44,937 nt of DNA from Pseudogulbenkiania sp. (GCA_018260425.1 JAGLBD010000016.1:1713-46649), one strand, 5' to 3'. Positions 5,722 to 14,695 are shown, counted from the first letter of the stretch. Notes: a model not told the origin generated them from the letters alone. Numbers and translations are program-made.

Positions 5722-7941
5722 TCAGAACTTGATCGTCACCGCACCATAGACCGAGCGCCCTTCTCCCGGCACACCCTGACCCCAGACATACGGACGCTGG
5801 CCGATATAGGCACCGCCCAGCGGCTGGACATAGTAGCGATTGAACAGGTTGTCGATACCGGCATCCACCCGTACCTGCTTCCATTCCTTGCTGGCACGCC
5901 AGCCGAGCAAGGCATAGCCCGGCGTCCGGGTTTCGTTGCGTACTGCGGATACCCGGGTCTTGGCGGCAACCCAACGCGCTTCAATGGCCTGAGTCCATTG
6001 GCCAAGCTGCTGCTCCAGCGTCACACGGGCATTCAAGGGCATGATGTTGTACAGCGAGTCATGCGTAGTCTCATTGCTGCCGCGAGTGATATTCACCACA
6101 CCGCGCGCGGTAAACGTACCGTAGTCGGCCGACTTGGCCAGCACCACGCTGCCGGACAGATCCATACCGTAAAGGCGCGCGCTCTGGTTCACATAACGCA
6201 GCGCGACAAACCCGCTGTCGGCCTTCTGGTTGGCGACGGTGCATTTTGAGCCGCTACCCACCGGGCAACGCTCGGCATCGATGAAGTCCTGCACATAGGT
6301 GTAGTACGGCGCCAGTTTGACCTGCCAGCTTTCCCGCGCCGCATCATGCCAGTCGGCAGTCAGGCTGACGGTATGCGCCACTTCCGGCTTGAGCCCGGCA
6401 TTGCCGACATAGCCATTGCCATCGCCAAACCAGCCGATCATGTTCATCGCCATCGGGTTGGTCGACCAGGCAAACCGTTCGTACAGATTGGGCGAGCGGG
6501 TCTTGCGGGCATAGCCCAGGCCATAGTCGGCTGTCGTGGCTGCGGCATAGAACACTTCGGCGGTCACATCGATATTGTTGTCGTGCTTTTTGCGGTTGGA
6601 CGCATTGAAAGCCCCCGGCTGAGTGGCCGGATTGGTCGGATCGCCATAGGCCATCACGCTGTAGCCCTGCACATTGCCGGCATTCATGGTCACCAGACTA
6701 TTGCGCAGGCCCAGACGGGTTTTCCAGGCATCATTCCAGCGCGCCAGCCACTCGCCATACACATCGACACGGTCGCGACGGCCATTATTGATATTGAGGA
6801 AGGTCCCGCCGCCCATCATGCCGGGCTTGGGAGAAACCGGATCCCACCAGTCATTCAGACGATAGTATTGATACTCCAGACCCAGCTTGAGGCTATCCCG
6901 TTCGGACAGGGTCATATCCGCCTTGACCGACGCCCCGATCGTCTTGCCATCGGTCGCCATGGGCATGCCCAGACTACCGGTACGCAATTTGTCTTCCAGA
7001 AAATTCATGGTGTGCTGGACATGCTCGCGATAGAGACGGCTTTCCAGCGTGCCCCAGGCGAACTGATGCACATGACGCAGATTGACCTGATGACCGTTAT
7101 TGCCGGTCATGTCCATCGCCTGATTGGGGAAGCCCTGATACGGCATGCGCTGCACACCCAGCTTCATCTCCAGCAGATCGTCTTCGTGACGCATCGCCAG
7201 ATTCAGCGCATGGTTTTCAGAACGGTAGGCAGTCGAGCCGATTTCCTTGCCGGACAGCCACGACGTGGTCCCGGCCGAATAGCCCGCTGCCTTGAAATCA
7301 CGACCGGCCGACACGTTACCCGACTCGGCCACCGACCCGTCGTAACGCAAGCTGAATTTATCGCTGGCGGCTGTTGCCGACAGATGGCCGCCATTGGCAT
7401 GGCCGTTGCTGCGATAGAAAATTCCGCCCTCACCCTTGAACAGGGTTTCGCCGGCTCCGGCAAACTCGGGACCGGCACTGGTCACGGCAATCGTACCGGC
7501 AATGCTGTCGCCGCCGACGCTCACCGGGGTTACTCCGGCCGACACCTCGACACTGGCAACACTGCTCGGAGCCAGATACGACAGGGGCGGATTCATGTGG
7601 TTGGCGCAGGCCGAAACCAGATCCATGCCATCGACCTTGATCCGCACCCGGTCATCGGCCAATCCGCGCAGTACCGGCAAGCTGGAGACGCCACCGGCCC
7701 CCTGCAGGCTGACGCCCGGCAGGTCGCCCAGCAAGGCGGCCGTATTGGCCGTGGTGTTCTTCTGGATCGCCATGCTCAACGCATCAGGTTGCGCCGCACC
7801 GCGTACGCGAGTGACCTTACCCGCCTTGACCACCACCTCGTCCATGACCGTCGGCGTCACCGTCTCGGCCCCTGCCTGCCGTGCCAAACACGCCAATGCC
7901 AACGGCACTGCCAACGCCATTACCTTTTTACTGCACACCAT
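5722..7941 (-). CDS. TonB-dependent copper receptor (OprC/NosA type)
   Basis: This 739-residue outer-membrane receptor has a signal peptide (cleavage near QAGA-E). A plug domain covers roughly residues 40-160 with PGVSLQGAGGVSSLPVLRGL. A beta-barrel ends in a terminal Phe (AVTIKF). In Pseudomonas OprC the copper ligands are a CxxxM pair in the plug and an HxM pair in the barrel. Here C112-ANH-M116 and H310-T-M312 fit both. Further Met clusters occur (NPMAMNM near 500). It probably takes copper across the outer membrane with energy from TonB. The gene stands alone with its own terminator and has a GGGGTAGG ribosome site. Just upstream is an imperfect palindrome TGCGACA-AAA-TGTCACA (8004-8020) that might bind a metal regulator. 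Family call is firm; the metal is inferred from the ligand motifs. Confidence 0.9.
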   Translation of the reverse strand: MVCSKKVMALAVPLALACLARQAGAETVTPTVMDEVVVKAGKVTRVRGAAQPDALSMAIQKNTTANTAALLGDLPGVSLQGAGGVSSLPVLRGLADDRVRIKVDGMDLVSACANHMNPPLSYLAPSSVASVEVSAGVTPVSVGGDSIAGTIAVTSAGPEFAGAGETLFKGEGGIFYRSNGHANGGHLSATAASDKFSLRYDGSVAESGNVSAGRDFKAAGYSAGTTSWLSGKEIGSTAYRSENHALNLAMRHEDDLLEMKLGVQRMPYQGFPNQAMDMTGNNGHQVNLRHVHQFAWGTLESRLYREHVQHTMNFLEDKLRTGSLGMPMATDGKTIGASVKADMTLSERDSLKLGLEYQYYRLNDWWDPVSPKPGMMGGGTFLNINNGRRDRVDVYGEWLARWNDAWKTRLGLRNSLVTMNAGNVQGYSVMAYGDPTNPATQPGAFNASNRKKHDNNIDVTAEVFYAAATTADYGLGYARKTRSPNLYERFAWSTNPMAMNMIGWFGDGNGYVGNAGLKPEVAHTVSLTADWHDAARESWQVKLAPYYTYVQDFIDAERCPVGSGSKCTVANQKADSGFVALRYVNQSARLYGMDLSGSVVLAKSADYGTFTARGVVNITRGSNETTHDSLYNIMPLNARVTLEQQLGQWTQAIEARWVAAKTRVSAVRNETRTPGYALLGWRASKEWKQVRVDAGIDNLFNRYYVQPLGGAYIGQRPYVWGQGVPGEGRSVYGAVTIKF

Positions 7942-8035
7942 GACCTACCCCTGATGAATTTGAGATCGGGGGCTAGTGTAGAGAAAATTTCCACAAGGCA
8001 TAATGCGACAAAATGTCACACCACTTGGCATATCC

Positions 8036-8560
8036 TCAGCCCTCTCCTTCCGCCTGCCCGACATACACCAGACTCATCAGGATAAAGGTGATGAACGCGT
8101 AGGCTTTCATCTGACCATTCCACTGGTTGGCCCACATGGCGAAATACTCCCCGCCCACCACGCAAAACCCGCCATACCAGACGGCAATCGCCAGCGTCGC
8201 ACCGAGGGTATACAGCAGTTTGCCCCGACTGATTTGCTGCCGGTCGCTCAACACCAGCCCCAAGCCGGTCAGCACCCCGCCGGTGAAACACAACAACCCG
8301 AACAGCGCCTCTCCGACGATGATGGCAAAATAGGCGAGATGCTGTAGTTTCTCGTCATGAATCGCCCGGGATGCCAGCCCCTTGCCGGCAAACCAGGGCT
8401 CCATGCTGTCCATCGCCAAAACATGACGCACAAAGGTCCAGTTGGAATCAAAATCCAGCACATTCCCGCTGGCCACCAACAGCCCGAATAGCCCCACCGC
8501 CACCATCAAGACCGTTTTGCTCAATAAACGGGCCCGCCCCAACGCCGTAAATACCATCAT
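8036..8560 (-). CDS. Small inner-membrane protein, DUF2165-like
   Basis: This 174-residue protein is predicted to have four membrane helices (around residues 15-35, 75-100, 115-140 and 150-168). The ATG at 8560 is chosen because GGAGG stands 5 nt upstream; the longer frame to 8608 has no such site. The loop with WTFVRHVLAMDSMEPW and the NQWNGQ segment resemble DUF2165 proteins, whose function is unknown. It lies between the copper receptor and glpR and is divergent from glpR. Confidence 0.65.
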   Translation of the reverse strand: MMVFTALGRARLLSKTVLMVAVGLFGLLVASGNVLDFDSNWTFVRHVLAMDSMEPWFAGKGLASRAIHDEKLQHLAYFAIIVGEALFGLLCFTGGVLTGLGLVLSDRQQISRGKLLYTLGATLAIAVWYGGFCVVGGEYFAMWANQWNGQMKAYAFITFILMSLVYVGQAEGEG

Positions 8561-8729
8561 CGCCGCCTCCCGAAAGAAATGTCTCCGAACCACGTGTGAC
8601 AAAGGCAATACCGTCCCTGAACCAGCCTAGCGTAAAACCCCGGAAAAAACTGCCTGAACAACACTTCCGCCCCACTGTCCGTCAGGGACACCATGACAGC
8701 AGCAAATGACCTGATCGCAACATTACCCT

Positions 8730-8742
8730 TATAATGCCGACA
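8730..8742 (+). promoter_or_regulatory. -10 element of glpR, suggesting a leaderless mRNA
   Basis: TATAAT at 8730-8735 ends 6 nt before the ATG of glpR at 8742. No Shine-Dalgarno sequence lies in between. The start point expected from this -10 box coincides with the start codon. A weak -35 (ATGACC at 8706) is possible. Confidence 0.45.
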
Positions 8743-9506
8743 TGATCATCCTCAATCAGCGACAACAAGAACTGCTGGCGTGGGTTCAGCGCGAAGGCCA
8801 TGTGACCGTGGAACGGCTGGCCACGCATTTCGGCGTCACCCACCAGACCATCCGCCGTGATATCACGCTGCTCGCGGACAACCGCATGCTGCAGCGGTTT
8901 CATGGTGGCGCGAGCATTCATACCAGTGTCGAAAACGTGGCTTACAATGCCCGGCAAGTGCTGTGCAGCGAAGAAAAACAACGCATCGCCCGCTGTGTGG
9001 CCGCCCACATCCCCGACAATGCCTCGCTGTTCATCAACCTCGGCACCACCACGGAAGAAGTAGCGAAGGCACTACATGCGCATCGCGGGTTGCGGGTGAT
9101 CACCAACAACCTGAATGTCGCCGCCATGATGTGCAACTATCCGGACTGCGAGGTGATCGTGGCCAGCGGAGTGATGCGTCCGCGCGACATGGGCATCATT
9201 GGCGAATCCACCATTGAATTCATTCGTAAATTCAAGGTGGACTACGGCATCATCGGCATTTCCAGCATCGAGAGCGATGGCACCCTGCGCGACTTCGACA
9301 TCCGGGAAGTACGCACCTCCGAAGCCATCATCCAGCAGTCGCGCCATGTGTTTCTGGTGGCTGACCATTCCAAATTCGGACGCCCCGCTCTGGTAGAGCT
9401 GGCGCACCTTTCGCAGCTCACCGCCCTGTTTACCGACCAGCCGGTGCCGCCGGAGGTCGCCGAAGTGCTGAAAGAAGGCAATACCGCCCTGTACCTCGCA
9501 CCGTAA
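8742..9506 (+). CDS. glpR: DeoR-family glycerol-3-phosphate repressor GlpR
   Basis: This 254-residue protein has an N-terminal DeoR winged helix-turn-helix (VERLATHFGVTHQTIRRDI, residues about 21-40) and a C-terminal sugar-phosphate sensing domain (INLGTTTEE near residue 100, IGISSIESDGTLRDFD near 170). GlpR proteins repress glp genes until glycerol-3-phosphate binds. Position directly ahead of glpK, glpF and glpD supports the name. A strong terminator follows, so it is transcribed separately from glpK. Confidence 0.9.
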   Translation: MIILNQRQQELLAWVQREGHVTVERLATHFGVTHQTIRRDITLLADNRMLQRFHGGASIHTSVENVAYNARQVLCSEEKQRIARCVAAHIPDNASLFINLGTTTEEVAKALHAHRGLRVITNNLNVAAMMCNYPDCEVIVASGVMRPRDMGIIGESTIEFIRKFKVDYGIIGISSIESDGTLRDFDIREVRTSEAIIQQSRHVFLVADHSKFGRPALVELAHLSQLTALFTDQPVPPEVAEVLKEGNTALYLAP

Positions 9507-9556
9507 TGTGCGCTTCATGACCGTTATTGTTATTTTTTTGTCACAAAAAGTAATCG

Positions 9557-9582
9557 CCGCACTACACAGTGCGGTTTTTTTT
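9557..9582 (+). terminator. Rho-independent terminator after glpR
   Basis: Stem CCGCACT (9557-9563) / AGTGCGG (9568-9574), a 4-nt loop and eight T (9575-9582). Confidence 0.9.
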
Positions 9583-9779
9583 CGTATAATCCGCCGGCAT
9601 TTTCTTTTTGCGTTCGATTTTTTTTCGCTTGACGTTGGAATATCGCGCATAGGAATATCAAAAGAATATAAACAGACAATCTACCGACCGGCCCGCCGGT
9701 ACGGCAGAGAGCACGCTCGCAAGACATAAGGGCCTCACGGTTTCGTGCTGGCCGATGAACAACAAGGAGGAGGTATCCC
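9583..9779 (+). promoter_or_regulatory. Promoter/leader region of glpKF
   Basis: This AT-rich region holds TATAAT at 9585-9590 without a good -35, and TTGACG at 9629-9634 with only a weak -10 about 17 bp on. A half-site-like GTTCGAT near 9612, next to a T-rich stretch ending in TTTCGC, resembles part of the E. coli GlpR operator. Which promoter is used cannot be decided by eye. The glpK ribosome site AAGGAGGAGG lies just before the ATG. Confidence 0.35.
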
Positions 9780-11276
9780 ATGCAAGACAGGTTCATTCTC
9801 GCGCTCGATCAAGGCACGACCAGTTCCCGCGCCATTCTGTTCAACCACGCAGGCGACATTGTCTCGGTGGCCCAAAAGGAATTCACCCAGATCTATCCGC
9901 AGGCAGGCTGGGTTGAACATGACCCGCTGGAAATCTGGGGTGGCCAGGCTGGCGTTGCCGCCGAAGTGATTGCCAAGGCAGGTCTTGGCGGCAGCAATAT
10001 CGCTGCCATCGGCATCACCAACCAACGTGAGACAACTGTCGTATGGGATCGCGAAACCGGTGCCCCGGTCTACAATGCCATCGTCTGGCAGGACCGTCGT
10101 ACCGCTTCGTTCTGCGACCAATTGAAAGAACGCGGTCTCAATGACGTGATCCGCGGCAAGACCGGTCTGCAAATCGATGCCTACTTCTCGGCCAGCAAAA
10201 TCAAATGGATTCTGGACACGGTCCCGGGTGCCCGCGAACGCGCCAATCAAGGCAAACTGGCCTTCGGCACCATCGACACCTGGCTGGTCTGGAACTTCAC
10301 CCATGGCACGACCCACGTCACCGACGTATCCAATGCCTCGCGCACCATGCTCTACAACATTCATACCCTGAGCTGGGATGAAGAGCTGCTGGACATTTTC
10401 TCGATCCCGAAGAGCATGCTGCCGGAAGTCCGTTCGTCCAGCGAAGTCTACGGCCATACCCACGAATCCCAATTCGGCACCCATATCCCCATCGCCGGTA
10501 TCGCCGGTGACCAGCAGGCCGCCCTGTTCGGTCAACAGTGCACCCGCCCGGGCATGGTGAAAAACACCTATGGCACCGGTTGCTTCATGATGATGAACAC
10601 CGGCGACAAACCGACCGTGTCCAACAACAACCTGTTGACCACCGTTGCATGGCAATTGGGCGACAAGGTGACCTATGCGCTGGAAGGCAGTATTTTCATT
10701 GGCGGCGCGGTCGTGAAGTGGCTGCGTGACGGTCTGAAGATCATCCGCAATTCCGCCGACGTTGGCGAACTGGCCGCCGAAGTGGACGGCAACGATGGCG
10801 TGTACCTGGTACCGGCCTTTGCCGGTCTGGGCGCTCCGCACTGGAATCAGGATGCCCGCGGCTCGCTGTTCGGCGCCACGCTGGGCACCACCTCGGCCCA
10901 CGTCGCCCGTGCCGCTCTGGAAAGCATTGCTTACCAGACCACCGATGTCCTGAAAGCCATGGAAGCGGATGCCGGCATCCACGTCGCCGAATTGCGGGTT
11001 GATGGCGGCGCGACCGTCAATAACCTGCTGATGCAGTTCCAGTGCGACATTCTGCGTACCGACGTGATCCGTCCGAAGGTAACGGAAACCACCGCCATGG
11101 GCGCGGCCTACCTCGCCGGTCTGGCCGTGGGTTTCTGGAAAAACCTTGATGAAGTTCAGGGTCAATGGCAGCTCGACCGCCGCTTCGCTCCGGAAATGAG
11201 CGATAGCGACGTCAAGCGCAACCTCGATGGCTGGCACCGTGCCGTCAAATCGACCATTGCCTGGACCCAGGACTGA
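9780..11276 (+). CDS. glpK: Glycerol kinase
   Basis: This 498-residue FGGY kinase phosphorylates glycerol to sn-glycerol-3-phosphate with ATP in the cytoplasm. The N-terminal phosphate-binding motif is [12 protein letters not shown] (residues 8-19). The family motifs [13 protein letters not shown] near 80, [12 protein letters not shown] near 135 and the C-terminal signature [17 protein letters not shown] near 405 are all present. Length equals the usual about 500. A very strong Shine-Dalgarno (AAGGAGGAGG) precedes the ATG. It is followed after 26 bp by glpF in the same operon. Confidence 0.97.
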   Translation: MQDRFILALDQGTTSSRAILFNHAGDIVSVAQKEFTQIYPQAGWVEHDPLEIWGGQAGVAAEVIAKAGLGGSNIAAIGITNQRETTVVWDRETGAPVYNAIVWQDRRTASFCDQLKERGLNDVIRGKTGLQIDAYFSASKIKWILDTVPGARERANQGKLAFGTIDTWLVWNFTHGTTHVTDVSNASRTMLYNIHTLSWDEELLDIFSIPKSMLPEVRSSSEVYGHTHESQFGTHIPIAGIAGDQQAALFGQQCTRPGMVKNTYGTGCFMMMNTGDKPTVSNNNLLTTVAWQLGDKVTYALEGSIFIGGAVVKWLRDGLKIIRNSADVGELAAEVDGNDGVYLVPAFAGLGAPHWNQDARGSLFGATLGTTSAHVARAALESIAYQTTDVLKAMEADAGIHVAELRVDGGATVNNLLMQFQCDILRTDVIRPKVTETTAMGAAYLAGLAVGFWKNLDEVQGQWQLDRRFAPEMSDSDVKRNLDGWHRAVKSTIAWTQD

Positions 11277-11302
11277 TCCTCTTACCGATACGGAGAAACA
11301 CT

Positions 11303-12013
11303 ATGCATCCTTTGCTCGCAGAATTCATCGGCACGGCCCTGCTGGTCTTGCTGGGTAACGGCGTGGTCGCCAACGTTATCCTCAACAAAACCAAAGGCCA
11401 GAACTCCGGCCTGATCGTGATTGCCTTTGGCTGGGCAATTGCCGTATTCGTCGGCGTCTTCAGTGTTGCCGCCTACAGCGGTGCACACCTCAACCCGGCG
11501 GTTTCCGTGGCACTGGCGGTGGCCGGCAAGTTTGCCTGGGCCAAGGTGCCGGGCTATGTGGCAGCGCAAATGCTCGGTGGCATGGCCGGCGCTTTCTTGG
11601 TCTGGCTGATGTACCGTGACCACTTCGCCCAAACCGACTGCGGCGACACCAAGCTGGCGGTGTTCTGCACCGGTCCGGCCATTCGCAATCTGACCAGCAA
11701 TCTGGTGTCGGAAATCGTGGCGACCTTCGTTCTGGTCTTCGGCATTTTGAGCATGGTTGCCCCGACCGCTTCGCTGGGCGCCGTCAATGCCCTGCCGGTT
11801 GCCCTGCTGGTGCTGGGTCTTGGCGTCTCGCTGGGAGGCACCACCGGCTATGCCATGAGCCCGTCGCGCGACCTAGCGCCCCGCATCATGCATGCCCTGC
11901 TGCCGATTCCCGGCAAGCGCGACAGCGATTGGGGCTACGCCTGGGTACCGGTGGTCGGTTCGCTGGTGGGTGGCGTTCTGGCCGCACTGGTGCATGGACA
12001 TATCGCAGTCTGA
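11303..12013 (+). CDS. glpF: Glycerol facilitator (aquaglyceroporin) with altered second NPA motif
   Basis: This 236-residue MIP-family channel of the inner membrane lets glycerol in for GlpK. Six membrane helices and two half-helices are evident. The first pore motif is the normal NPA (residues 64-66, GAHLNPAVSVA). The second is MSPSRD instead of MNPARD (residues 185-190), so Asn is Ser and Ala is Ser, while the selectivity-filter Arg189 is kept. The codons AGC-CCG-TCG at 11858-11866 are clear. Length is shorter than E. coli GlpF (281). A CGGAGAA ribosome site precedes the ATG. Confidence 0.93.
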   Translation: MHPLLAEFIGTALLVLLGNGVVANVILNKTKGQNSGLIVIAFGWAIAVFVGVFSVAAYSGAHLNPAVSVALAVAGKFAWAKVPGYVAAQMLGGMAGAFLVWLMYRDHFAQTDCGDTKLAVFCTGPAIRNLTSNLVSEIVATFVLVFGILSMVAPTASLGAVNALPVALLVLGLGVSLGGTTGYAMSPSRDLAPRIMHALLPIPGKRDSDWGYAWVPVVGSLVGGVLAALVHGHIAV

Positions 12014-12032
12014 GTCGTTTTCCTTGTGCATG

Positions 12033-12059
12033 ACCGGCCCTCATCGGCCGGTTTTTTTT
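12033..12059 (+). terminator. Rho-independent terminator after glpF
   Basis: Stem ACCGGCC (12033-12039) / GGCCGGT (12046-12052) followed by a T run to 12059. Confidence 0.9.
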
Positions 12060-12067
12060 GCACTGAC

Positions 12068-12159
12068 ACGAAAAACGAACACAAAACGAAACAAACAACC
12101 GCGGAATAGCAACATTTAACGAAAGCAAAATGTTGTTTTTGTGGTTATTTGACTATAAT
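12068..12159 (+). promoter_or_regulatory. glpD promoter with repeated ACGAA motifs (candidate GlpR operator)
   Basis: ACGAA occurs at 12068, 12075, 12086 and 12119. The last three are spaced 11 and 33 bp, that is 1 and 3 helical turns. AACGAACA at 12074-12081 resembles the half-site of the E. coli GlpR operator. AACATTT/AAATGTT arms surround the last copy (12111-12134). A TATAAT box sits at 12154-12159, with TTGTTT about 15 bp upstream. Confidence 0.4.
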
Positions 12160-12194
12160 TCTCCCTTGAACAGACATTAACAGGTAGGCATAAC

Positions 12195-13700
12195 GTGAAC
12201 AGCCAACTCTTCGACATGATCGTCATCGGCGGCGGCATCAATGGCGCCGGTATCGCCCGCGACGCGGCCGGACGCGGACTCTCCGTGCTGCTGTGTGAAA
12301 AGGATGATCTGGCCAGCCACACCTCCTCGGCCAGCACCAAACTGATTCATGGCGGGTTGCGCTATCTGGAGTACTACGAATTCGGTCTGGTACGCAAAGC
12401 CCTGCAGGAACGCGAAGTTCTGCTGGAAGCCGCACCACACATCATCTGGCCACTGCGCTTCGTCATGCCGCATGACCCGTCGCAACGTCCCAAATGGATG
12501 ATTCGCACCGGCCTGTTCCTTTATGACAACCTGGCGCGCCGCAAACGCCTGAAAGGCACCGAGACCATTCGTTTCGATCGCCACCGCACCGGTGCACCAC
12601 TCAAGAGCGGTTTCACGCACGGCTTTGCCTATTCCGACGGCTGGGTACAAGATGCCCGTCTGGTGGTACTCAATGCCATGGATGCACGCGAACGTGGCGC
12701 TCACGTCCTCACCCGCACTGAATGCGTGGCGGCACGCCGTGTTGACGGGCACTGGGAAGTCACCCTGCGCGACGCCTCCGGCAAGCAGCAACAGGTGCGT
12801 GCACGCTCGCTGGTGAATGCGGCCGGCCCCTGGGTCGAGTCCTTCCTGACCGGCGCCGCCAATATGGCATCGCCCAAGTCGGTACGGCTGGTCAAAGGCA
12901 GCCATATCGTGGTGAAAAAACTCTTCGACCACGATCATGCCTACATTTTCCAGAACCCGGACAAACGCATCATTTTCGCGATTCCCTATGAAAATGACTT
13001 CACCCTGATCGGCACCACCGACATCGAATACCATGGCGATGCCGCCAAGGTCGCCATCGACAGCGACGAAATCAACTATCTGTGCACGATGAGCAATCGC
13101 TACTTCGAAACCCGCATCAGCCCGGTCGATGTCGTGTCGACCTACTCGGGCGTTCGTCCGTTGCTCGACGATGCGTCGGACAACGCGGCCAGCGTGACCC
13201 GCGACTACTCGCTGGAACTGTCGACCGAAGGAGCACCACTGCTGTCGGTATTCGGCGGCAAAATCACCACCTTCCGCAAACTGGCAGAAGAGGCCGTGGA
13301 CACCCTGGCACCGCTGCTGGGCAACGGCAAGGGACAGTGGACGGCAAGCGCACCGTTGCCGGGCGGCGATCTGGGGGCCCCGAGTTTCGACGCCTTTGTC
13401 GAACTGCTCGCCGAGCGTTACCCGAGCCTGCCGCATGAGCTGCTGTATCGTTATGCGCGCGCCTACGGCAGTCGTATCCATGCCCTGCTGGGCACGGCAC
13501 GCCAGCCAAGCGATCTGGGCGAAGAAATTGTACCGGGATTGTTCGAAGCGGAAGTCCGCTATCTGTGCGACTACGAATGGGCCACCTGTGCCGAAGACAT
13601 TCTGTGGCGCCGGTCCAAACTCAAACTGCACCTGGCAAGCGATGCCGGCGAGCGTCTGGACAGCTGGCTGACACGCCGCAACGAAACCTGCGCAGCCTGA
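12195..13700 (+). CDS. glpD: Aerobic glycerol-3-phosphate dehydrogenase
   Basis: This 501-residue FAD enzyme oxidises sn-glycerol-3-phosphate to dihydroxyacetone phosphate at the inner membrane and feeds electrons to quinone. The Rossmann FAD motif IGGGINGAGIARDAAGRG lies at residues 9-26. The family signatures STKLIHGGLRYLEYYEFGLV near 51 and VYGKITTFRKLAEEA-like FGGKITTFRKLAEE near 355 are present. Length matches E. coli GlpD (501). The start codon is GTG, preceded by AGGTAGG. It has its own promoter and completes the glycerol pathway begun by glpK and glpF. Confidence 0.96.
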   Translation: MNSQLFDMIVIGGGINGAGIARDAAGRGLSVLLCEKDDLASHTSSASTKLIHGGLRYLEYYEFGLVRKALQEREVLLEAAPHIIWPLRFVMPHDPSQRPKWMIRTGLFLYDNLARRKRLKGTETIRFDRHRTGAPLKSGFTHGFAYSDGWVQDARLVVLNAMDARERGAHVLTRTECVAARRVDGHWEVTLRDASGKQQQVRARSLVNAAGPWVESFLTGAANMASPKSVRLVKGSHIVVKKLFDHDHAYIFQNPDKRIIFAIPYENDFTLIGTTDIEYHGDAAKVAIDSDEINYLCTMSNRYFETRISPVDVVSTYSGVRPLLDDASDNAASVTRDYSLELSTEGAPLLSVFGGKITTFRKLAEEAVDTLAPLLGNGKGQWTASAPLPGGDLGAPSFDAFVELLAERYPSLPHELLYRYARAYGSRIHALLGTARQPSDLGEEIVPGLFEAEVRYLCDYEWATCAEDILWRRSKLKLHLASDAGERLDSWLTRRNETCAA

Positions 13701-13717
13701 CAGACTGAGCGTTTTAG

Positions 13718-13751
13718 CGGCGGCTGACTCCCTCTTGCGAGTCAGCCGCCG
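13718..13751. terminator. Strong stem-loop between glpD and the T3SS cluster
   Basis: A perfect 13-bp stem CGGCGGCTGACTC (13718-13730) / GAGTCAGCCGCCG (13739-13751) with an 8-nt loop lies between the convergent glpD and orgC-position genes. T runs are weak on both sides, so it may act as a bidirectional terminator or a 3' stabiliser. Confidence 0.6.
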
Positions 13752-13773
13752 TCACGTTGGCATGCGGCACAGG

Positions 13774-14001
13774 CTAGATAAGCTGGGTATCCAGCGCGGG
13801 CGGCGCATCCGGCGCATCCGGGTCCGGGCACAGCATCTGAGACTCGAAGCTGGTGAACATGATGGCGTAAATCCCCTTCTGGCAAAGATCGTCCCCGGAC
13901 TGCGGAGCCGCTTGGCCTGTCACCCGGTCGGCCAGATTGACCGGAGTGTCGTCACTCGCCATCGCTGTCGGCGGCGTGTTCGTCAGAGTCTGTATATTCA
14001 C
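13774..14001 (-). CDS. Small ORF in the orgC position of the T3SS operon
   Basis: This 75-residue ORF starts at GTG (14001), 7 nt after AAGGA, inside the last codons of orgB, which it overlaps by 50 bp. The sequence is polar and Pro/Asp rich with a central stretch CQKGIYAIMFTSFESQMLC. In Salmonella orgC follows orgB and helps needle polymerisation, but OrgC is about twice this long and I see no convincing similarity. The ribosome site and operon position support translation; the function is open. Confidence 0.5.
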   Translation of the reverse strand: MNIQTLTNTPPTAMASDDTPVNLADRVTGQAAPQSGDDLCQKGIYAIMFTSFESQMLCPDPDAPDAPPALDTQLI

Positions 14002-14695
14002 TGGATGTTCCTTTCATACCCAACGGGTAACGTTCCTGCAATAAGTACCAAAGGTTTTCAATGGCATCGTTGATGGTGCTGTCCAGATAGCGCGGCAAGG
14101 TTTCCCTCAGCAAGCTACGTCGCAGATCGCCGGAGATCGCCGCCGCTATCCGGTCCGGATCCAGCCGTACCACCTCGTTGCCCGCCTCCAGAATGAAGCC
14201 GCGCTCATCGTGATACTCGATGGAGACCCGACGTCCCTTGGTGCCCTGCAGCCGTGCCATCAGCAGGCTGCCGGGTGCAGAGGCATCCCGTGGCAGCACC
14301 AGTCGCACCGGAGCCTCCCGGTCCGGCATCTCCCGCTGCTGCCATTCATCGATACACGCCAGCAACACGGGAGGGCAAGCCAGGGTGTCAGACAGCCGTT
14401 CCTTGAGGTTATCGAACACTTCGTGCTCCACCCTGGCGAGGAACTCGCTACGGCCATCCATATGCTCGACAAGATTCATCGCCAGCATCAGAAAACCATC
14501 ACGGTAGCCCTGCACGAAGCCAAGCTGCCGGCAATTGTCGGCCTCCTCGCGCGCCTTGCGAATCATGCTCGAAGCACGCCGTCTGGCCTTGTACAGCAAG
14601 TGGGTGCCCGCACGGGCCTCGCCCAGTCGGCGGGCCGGCACAATCGCCTCGTCAATGGAGGAAACGGCAGGGTTGATGTAGATTTCGCGAGGCAT
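13952..14695 (-). CDS. orgB: T3SS sorting-platform linker OrgB (SctL)
   Basis: This 247-residue protein corresponds to OrgB/SctL, the regulator that ties the ATPase InvC to the cytoplasmic sorting platform. It has a helical, charged N-terminal half (KARRRASSMIRKAREEADNC near residue 35) and a C-terminal FliH/SctL-type region with RVSIEYHDERGFILEAGN near 165. Salmonella OrgB is 226 residues. It overlaps orgA by 44 bp, typical of this operon. The last 25 residues are acidic and look like an added tail. Confidence 0.8.
   Translation of the reverse strand: MPREIYINPAVSSIDEAIVPARRLGEARAGTHLLYKARRRASSMIRKAREEADNCRQLGFVQGYRDGFLMLAMNLVEHMDGRSEFLARVEHEVFDNLKERLSDTLACPPVLLACIDEWQQREMPDREAPVRLVLPRDASAPGSLLMARLQGTKGRRVSIEYHDERGFILEAGNEVVRLDPDRIAAAISGDLRRSLLRETLPRYLDSTINDAIENLWYLLQERYPLGMKGTSSEYTDSDEHAADSDGE

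Noticed and set aside
6346-8085. Long plus-strand open frame (579 codons) opposite the copper receptor
   Set aside because: It is the antisense of a clear TonB receptor; its His/Gln/Arg-rich translation is the usual mirror artefact in GC-rich DNA.
9735-11237. Minus-strand open frame of 500 codons opposite glpK
   Set aside because: glpK is unmistakable on the plus strand; the antisense product is Gly/His/Val-rich noise.
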